Shown here: positions 3,931 through 7,329 of the stretch, piece by piece
How the letters are laid out: every line of letters begins with the position of its first letter
Numbering within the stretch: the first letter of the stretch is position 1
Assembly (NCBI GenBank): GCA_964502735.1
Contig: CAZCYD010000094.1
Span: 1 to 7,329 of the forward strand
Origin: JACKAN01 sp964502735
GTDB taxonomy: Bacteria; Bdellovibrionota; Bdellovibrionia; Bdellovibrionales; UBA1609
Length of the DNA: 7,329 bases
Reading direction: 5' to 3'
Notes under the pieces: generated by a model
Told to the model about the DNA's origin: nothing
What the model saw: only the letters and a program-made list of their open reading frames with translations
Database searches by the model: none
Translations under genes and position numbers: made by a program

Positions 3931-6321
3931 ATGTCAGATAACCAATCACTCTCAGCTTCCAAAGTTCTTGTTAAATTTAGGTTTAAGCGATTCTTGAACC
4001 AGATGGCTGGAATGTTCAAGAAAAAGCCAAAGCCCGGGCAAGCTAGAACGGCAACTGCCAGAAAAGCACTCACAGGTTGGTTCGGTGGTCTATTCATTGG
4101 CTGTGTCATACTGATGTCAGCTTTTTCTCAATCTTCTACCGGTATCGACAAGGTATTTGATTCTTTGTCCCAGGTACAGATTGTGGAGGAGGGAAAAGAA
4201 ATCTATCCGGCTTGGAATTGTGCGAAGTCAAAATGGCATAAAGAAAAGAACAAGATTGAATGCCGACCAGCAGTTATTGGTGAGCAAAGTCGGGTTGCAG
4301 CAGCCATATTAAAAGTTATGGGTCTAGAGTTTTTGTTTCTATTTTTGACGGTCCTTTTAATGGGTATCGCAAGTAAAGAACTAGCTTCACCGGAATGGGA
4401 TCTCGAATGGCTTTATACCTTGCCAATACCATTTTCTACTTTAATCAGTAGTAGAGTGGCTGAACGAACTCTTGTGAACCCTATTGGTCTCCTTTTGTTT
4501 TGGCCATTTAGTTCAATGTATATTTGGAAACTCGGTTTCGGATGGTGGTCCCTCTTATATGGGATGTTTATCACCCTGGTCTTATCCCTTCTAACGGCTA
4601 TTTTAAGAACCATTGTCGATACAGGATTACGGCTGATTATGAGTCCTTCTAAACTCAGAAATCTTCAAGCCATCATGTCTATTGTCTCATCCGTCTTTTT
4701 ACTACTAGCCATGTCCCCAACACTTCAAGATGAATCTTTTATTGTGAGATGGGGTATGGGCACCCCTAATTGGTTTGACTGGACACCTTTTGGAATATCT
4801 GCAAGCCTTTTTGCACAGACTTCTGCAAGCTCTGCTATACCCCAAATCGCTATGATCTTAGTTCAATCAATAGCGCTATATATATTGGCGTATGCCTTTT
4901 TGAAGTCCATTTTAGCTAAAGGAGTGGTTTCGGGTGGCGGGAGAGAAAGCCAGAAGCGAGCTGTTCTTTCCTCAAGTGACGTCAAAAAGAAAAAGAGCAT
5001 CTTCACGGTTATCCAACTTAAAGAACTAAAATTGTTAGCTCGAGATCGGAACTTCTTGGTTCAAACACTTGTCCTACCCGGCTTGATTGTTGGTATGCAG
5101 ATCTTTATTTCTGATACATCTAAAGTCGAGGAATGGTTTTCAGGAAGTTTTTCTAAGATCGCTGCGATAGCATTTGGTGTCGCATCTTATTCGCTAATGT
5201 TCTCTGCGTTCCAAATTCTAAACTCCGAAGGAAAGTCCTTGTGGATGCTATACACTTTTCCGCAAAAGCTAGAGGATCAATTTAAGGAAAAGCTAATGTT
5301 GTGGCTTGGGGTTTCGATCCTTTACCCCGTATTGATTTTTTCAAGTAGTTTATATTTCAAAGGCACTCCAACCCCTCACGACTCTTTGCTCATGGTTATT
5401 ACTGTCGCTGGAGTTCTCATTTATAGTGTGGTTGCAGCTTGCTTAGGTGTGTTTGCCAGTGATCCCCTTGCTGAGGACCCCAGACATCGCTCTAGAGTTG
5501 ATTTTATGTATCTCTATATGGTCCTCGCTGGGTTCTATACCTATGCTATTTTTGCCGAAAGTATTTGGCAGAAACTACCCTTGATTGTTTTATCAAGTTT
5601 AATGGCATTGGCATTGTGGCAGAAAGCCCGTGACTATCTTCCCTATTTGCTTGATCCAACAGCCTCCCCCAAATCTGAAGTTTCTCTCTCCGACGGTTTG
5701 ATTGCCGCCCTTATCTTTTTTGTTTTACAAGGAATCTCATCTGTTTTTATGAGTCTTGGGGATAAGGAGCTAACAGGTAAGGAAGTGGCCATCGCATTTT
5801 CAATAGCCGGGTTTGTGACTTACCTAGCTCTTCGACTCATCTATTGGAGAAAGGGCACTTCTGGTGTCCCGAAAGTATTTGGAGAACCATTGAGCCGAGT
5901 CCTAAGATGGGGGATAGGTTTTGGCTTGATCGCTGCATTGGTTGGATACGGATATCTATTTGCTGCACTAGAAAATGATTGGTTCACTGAGAGTTTGAAG
6001 CAGGTTCAAGTCAAACAGAACCAAGAAACGTGGTGGCTCTTTGGGTTACTTGTCATAACAGCGCCCCTTTTTGAAGAGTTCATCTTTAGAGGACTCATTT
6101 TTAATGGGCTTAATAGAACATGGGGCATCATTGGTGGAGCCTTTGCAAGTGCAGCAGTCTTTGCCATAGTTCATCCGCCCGTTGCAGTAGTTCCAGTTTT
6201 TATACTTGGTCTTCTAACGGCAATCAGCTATGCAAAAACAAATGCCTTAGCCACACCAATTTTGGTTCATGGCATCTACAACTTCGCCATATTTGTAAGT
6301 AATCGGGTTCTTTTTTCTTAA
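3931..6321 (+). CDS. ABC-2 permease fused to CPBP intramembrane metalloprotease
   Basis: The 796-residue inner-membrane protein has two parts. Residues 1 to about 575 form the permease, with roughly twelve hydrophobic segments in two sets (50-68, 132-148, 183-198, 203-226, 246-262, 303-325; then 374-392, 408-430, 456-474, 484-508, 525-541, 549-563). Both sets contain a similar cytosolic motif: WDLEWLYTLPIP (156-167) and KSLWMLYTFP (435-444), suggesting an internal duplication. Between the first two spans is a polar loop (about 69-128) with Cys97 and Cys111, possibly disulfide-bonded outside the cytosol. Residues 585-796 form a CPBP (CAAX protease/Abi) domain with a full active site: EEFIFR (E715, E716, R720), FAIVH (F744, H748) and HGIYN (H780, N784). 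It should pair with the upstream ATPase. Comparable ABC permease-CPBP fusions are known in bacteria, but I know no assigned substrate. The start at ATG 3931 has a weak SD and follows the ATPase stop by 2 bases. Confidence 0.9.
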   Translation: MSDNQSLSASKVLVKFRFKRFLNQMAGMFKKKPKPGQARTATARKALTGWFGGLFIGCVILMSAFSQSSTGIDKVFDSLSQVQIVEEGKEIYPAWNCAKSKWHKEKNKIECRPAVIGEQSRVAAAILKVMGLEFLFLFLTVLLMGIASKELASPEWDLEWLYTLPIPFSTLISSRVAERTLVNPIGLLLFWPFSSMYIWKLGFGWWSLLYGMFITLVLSLLTAILRTIVDTGLRLIMSPSKLRNLQAIMSIVSSVFLLLAMSPTLQDESFIVRWGMGTPNWFDWTPFGISASLFAQTSASSAIPQIAMILVQSIALYILAYAFLKSILAKGVVSGGGRESQKRAVLSSSDVKKKKSIFTVIQLKELKLLARDRNFLVQTLVLPGLIVGMQIFISDTSKVEEWFSGSFSKIAAIAFGVASYSLMFSAFQILNSEGKSLWMLYTFPQKLEDQFKEKLMLWLGVSILYPVLIFSSSLYFKGTPTPHDSLLMVITVAGVLIYSVVAACLGVFASDPLAEDPRHRSRVDFMYLYMVLAGFYTYAIFAESIWQKLPLIVLSSLMALALWQKARDYLPYLLDPTASPKSEVSLSDGLIAALIFFVLQGISSVFMSLGDKELTGKEVAIAFSIAGFVTYLALRLIYWRKGTSGVPKVFGEPLSRVLRWGIGFGLIAALVGYGYLFAALENDWFTESLKQVQVKQNQETWWLFGLLVITAPLFEEFIFRGLIFNGLNRTWGIIGGAFASAAVFAIVHPPVAVVPVFILGLLTAISYAKTNALATPILVHGIYNFAIFVSNRVLFS

Positions 6322-6322
6322 T

Positions 6323-6359
6323 CTAAACCTACTAAAAAATATCGGTTAGTTATCTTTTT
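6323..6359 (+). terminator. Weak terminator-like hairpin after the ABC operon
   Basis: CTAAACC (6323-6329) can pair with GGTTAG (6344-6349) with one bulged A, and five T residues follow at 6355-6359. The stem is AT-rich and five bases separate it from the T-run, so it is a weak candidate. Its position directly after the TAA stop of the permease gene is the main support. Confidence 0.25.
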
Positions 6360-6400
6360 CGGAGATTTCACCCTATCATCCCCTATATCTACCCCAACGG

Positions 6401-6456
6401 AGGATACTCACAAAAAAAGTGTTAAAAGAGGTATCCTTCCCTCGAAATAATTGAGG
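6401..6456 (+). repeat. Two adjacent stem-loops in the intergenic region
   Basis: AGGATAC (6401-6407) pairs perfectly with GTATCCT (6431-6437). Inside the loop CAC and GTG flank an A7 run, allowing a small inner stem. Two bases later CCTCGA and TTGAGG (6440-6456) form a second 6-bp hairpin including one G-T pair. No gene was found here. They could be mRNA structures, operators or mobile-element debris. Confidence 0.4.
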
Positions 6457-6542
6457 TAGCAAAGGGCAGTAACGAAAAAACCTGAGGGATTAAAGTATTT
6501 TACCGTGGTTCGGTTTCAGTATTGATCTTTAAACAAAAACAC

Positions 6543-6560
6543 CAAGGGGTATACCCTTTG
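6543..6560. promoter_or_regulatory. 18-bp near-perfect palindrome, possible operator
   Basis: CAAGGGGTATACCCTTTG is symmetric at all but one pair (6546/6557) and lies about 95 bases before the GTG start of the next gene. A weak -10-like TATACC sits at its centre, with TTTAAA 16 bases upstream as a poor -35 match. A dimeric regulator binding here would block such a promoter. No downstream T-run exists, so a terminator is unlikely. Confidence 0.35.
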
Positions 6561-6655
6561 AAATTGGAAAAGCCACGAACCGTCCCATGTGGATAGGGTA
6601 GTCACTATTGCAAAAAACGTTGAAAAGTTTAGAATATTGGCTGGAGGGTGGATCG

Positions 6656-7102
6656 GTGAAGAATTGGGATTTCGACTACGAAGACGAACCAGAGTTAGAG
6701 CCGCAGCCATTGGTTCCAGTTACGAACAACCCGTTGTCTTTTGGTCCTAGTGCAAAATCGCGGATGCAGACGAAGGTGAAAAGGGCAACGGCTGAACAAT
6801 ATCGAAAATGGATTCAAAGATTCCTCTATTTTCTTCAGCTGCCTATGTCGAACCAAGCGCTCAATGATCTAAGCGTTGGTGAGTTGAGAGTTATTGCTTC
6901 CTTGTTTAAAGCCTACAATGGAAACGATATGAGGTATTTTAATAAAAATGAGCTTATTCGCTTTGTGGCCGGTCACCAGCAGGACCGAGAACAATATCAC
7001 CCTATCCCCCACATTAAAGGGGTTAAACTCCCCAAACTGAAGGACCAAGAGTATCGACGAATTTTTCAGTCTAAGATCGACCCTTGGGAGCGTCCTCGAT
7101 GA
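6656..7102 (+). CDS. Hypothetical protein, 148 residues
   Basis: I do not recognise the family with confidence. The GTG start at 6656 is chosen because GGAGG (6643-6647) lies eight bases upstream; a TTG at 6608 in the same frame has no SD. The protein opens with an acidic, Pro-rich tail (DFDYEDEPELEPQP, 5-18), so is probably disordered to about residue 40. A basic helical region follows: KRATAEQYRKWIQRFLYFLQ (42-61), LNDLSVGELRVIASLFKAYN (69-88) and FNKNELIRFVAGHQQDREQY (95-114). The end is IKGVKLPKLKDQEYRRIFQ (120-138). There is no signal peptide or membrane span. The TAEQYRKWIQRFLYFL stretch vaguely recalls the first helix of the tyrosine-recombinase core-binding domain, but the rest does not clearly follow. 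The gene downstream may be a recombinase, so a partner or N-terminal half is possible. That is speculation. Confidence 0.65.
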   Translation: MKNWDFDYEDEPELEPQPLVPVTNNPLSFGPSAKSRMQTKVKRATAEQYRKWIQRFLYFLQLPMSNQALNDLSVGELRVIASLFKAYNGNDMRYFNKNELIRFVAGHQQDREQYHPIPHIKGVKLPKLKDQEYRRIFQSKIDPWERPR

Positions 7103-7131
7103 CCACTTGAGACGCTCAAATCAGGCGTCTC
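7088..7131 (+). promoter_or_regulatory. Mutually exclusive hairpins between two genes
   Basis: GAGCGTC (7088-7094) pairs with GACGCTC (7111-7117). Alternatively GAGACGC (7109-7115) pairs with GCGTCTC (7125-7131) across a 9-base loop. Both are perfect 7-bp stems sharing the segment 7109-7117, so only one can form at a time. The first spans the stop codon of the 148-residue gene (7100-7102). The second is followed, six bases on, by a short TTTT, so it could act as a weak terminator. This layout resembles an attenuator but is untested. Confidence 0.4.
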
Positions 7132-7188
7132 CACTGCTTTTCACGATCTTGTTGTGGCTCGGTCAAGGCTTAACGAAATTAGGTCTAA

Positions 7189-7216
7189 AGTTATCAAAAG
7201 ATCAGAAAAGATAACT
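7189..7216. repeat. Inverted repeat directly before the last gene's ribosome binding site
   Basis: AGTTATC (7189-7195) and GATAACT (7210-7216) are perfect 7-bp inverted copies around a 14-base A-rich spacer, which also carries two AAAAGAT direct repeats. The AGGAGG ribosome binding site starts three bases later at 7219. It could be an operator, an mRNA hairpin that affects translation, or a recombinase binding site. Confidence 0.4.
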
Positions 7217-7229
7217 ACAGGAGGTCTTT

Positions 7230-7329
7230 GTGAACCAAAAACCTAAAAAACACACTCTGACCGAGTCCAAGATACTTTCTGAGTCAGAGTTGAAAATGAT
7301 GTTGAAGGCGATCAAACCCTACATGGAAC
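7230..7329 (+). CDS. Start of a possible tyrosine recombinase/integrase gene (partial)
   Basis: GTG 7230 follows an excellent AGGAGGT (7219-7225) by four bases, and the frame stays open for 33 codons to the window edge. The visible product, MNQKPKKHTLTESK then ILSESELKMMLKAIKPYME, is basic at first. The stretch LSESELKMMLKAI resembles the opening of the tyrosine recombinase catalytic domain (the common LSEEElkxLLxAi pattern). The catalytic Arg, His and Tyr residues would lie beyond the window, so the assignment is tentative; many unrelated helical proteins also start this way. The core-binding domain would have to be missing or encoded by the gene upstream. The gene itself is well supported by its ribosome binding site. 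Confidence 0.55.
   Translation, partial: MNQKPKKHTLTESKILSESELKMMLKAIKPYME

Noticed and set aside
3894..4613. Two antisense open frames over the 5' part of the permease gene (3894-4109 and 4413-4613)
   Set aside because: They overlap a clearly coding membrane protein and have no recognisable domain or good start site.
6120..6302. Plus-strand 60-codon frame inside the CPBP domain
   Set aside because: It overlaps conserved protease motifs in the true frame; its Ser/Cys-rich translation is typical of an off-frame reading.
6608..6655. TTG 6608 as start of the 148-residue protein
   Set aside because: No SD precedes it, whereas GTG 6656 has GGAGG at good spacing.
6516..6710. Minus-strand 64-codon frame across the intergenic region and the start of the 148-residue gene
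   Set aside because: It crosses the palindrome and the strong ribosome binding site of the opposite gene and has no family resemblance.
1..7329. CRISPR array, rRNA or intact insertion sequence
   Set aside because: No regularly spaced direct repeats, rRNA-like conserved stretches or transposase gene were seen anywhere in the window.

Overview
The window looks like a chromosomal segment of a Gram-negative bacterium with a moderately AT-rich genome. The AT-rich intergenic DNA, clear Shine-Dalgarno (SD) sites and protein families (Hsp20, Host_attach/baeRF, HPF/RaiA, CBS pair) fit a proteobacterium or a member of the Bdellovibrionota/Deltaproteobacteria group. This taxonomic guess is weak because no rRNA or lineage marker is present.

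Layout. (1) Bases 1-310: the left edge has a tRNA-like 3' end that does not fold as a normal T-arm. It is followed by a 54-codon orphan ORF (99-263, +) whose 3' half lies inside a large imperfect inverted repeat (201-283). (2) Bases 311-2544: a stress and ribosome-hibernation block. On the minus strand are an Hsp20 chaperone (311-787), a possible 30-codon leader ORF upstream of it (836-928) and a Host_attach/baeRF-family protein (985-1452). Divergently, on the plus strand, are an HPF/RaiA-like ribosome-associated protein (1633-2058) and a two-CBS-domain protein (2074-2544). (3) Bases 2594-3113: a DNA-binding protein built from a helix-turn-helix and the C-terminal 'Recombinase' domain of large serine recombinases, without a catalytic domain. 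Its N-terminus appears to be split off by a one-base frameshift near 2684. (4) Bases 3188-6321: a two-gene ABC-2 type exporter operon. The ATPase is followed after 2 bases by a 796-residue permease whose C-terminus is a complete CPBP (CAAX protease-like) intramembrane metalloprotease. (5) Bases 6322-7329: an intergenic region rich in dyads, a 148-residue protein of unknown family (6656-7102), overlapping alternative hairpins, and the start of a GTG-initiated gene (7230 onward) whose opening resembles the start of a tyrosine recombinase catalytic domain.

How the parts may work together. Hsp20, the HPF-like protein, the release-factor-fold protein and the CBS protein plausibly act together in protein and ribosome protection during energy shortage or stasis; this is inferred from family knowledge and adjacency. 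The ABC ATPase and fused permease-protease should form one membrane machine, probably coupling export or extraction of a substrate to cleavage in the membrane. The serine-recombinase-like gene, the possible integrase start and the orphan repeats suggest that the borders of these blocks have been shaped by mobile DNA.

The most distinctive item is the permease-CPBP fusion. The possible frameshift, the shortened cold-shock-like tail of the HPF protein, the sigma-54-like element and the alternative hairpins are secondary leads.
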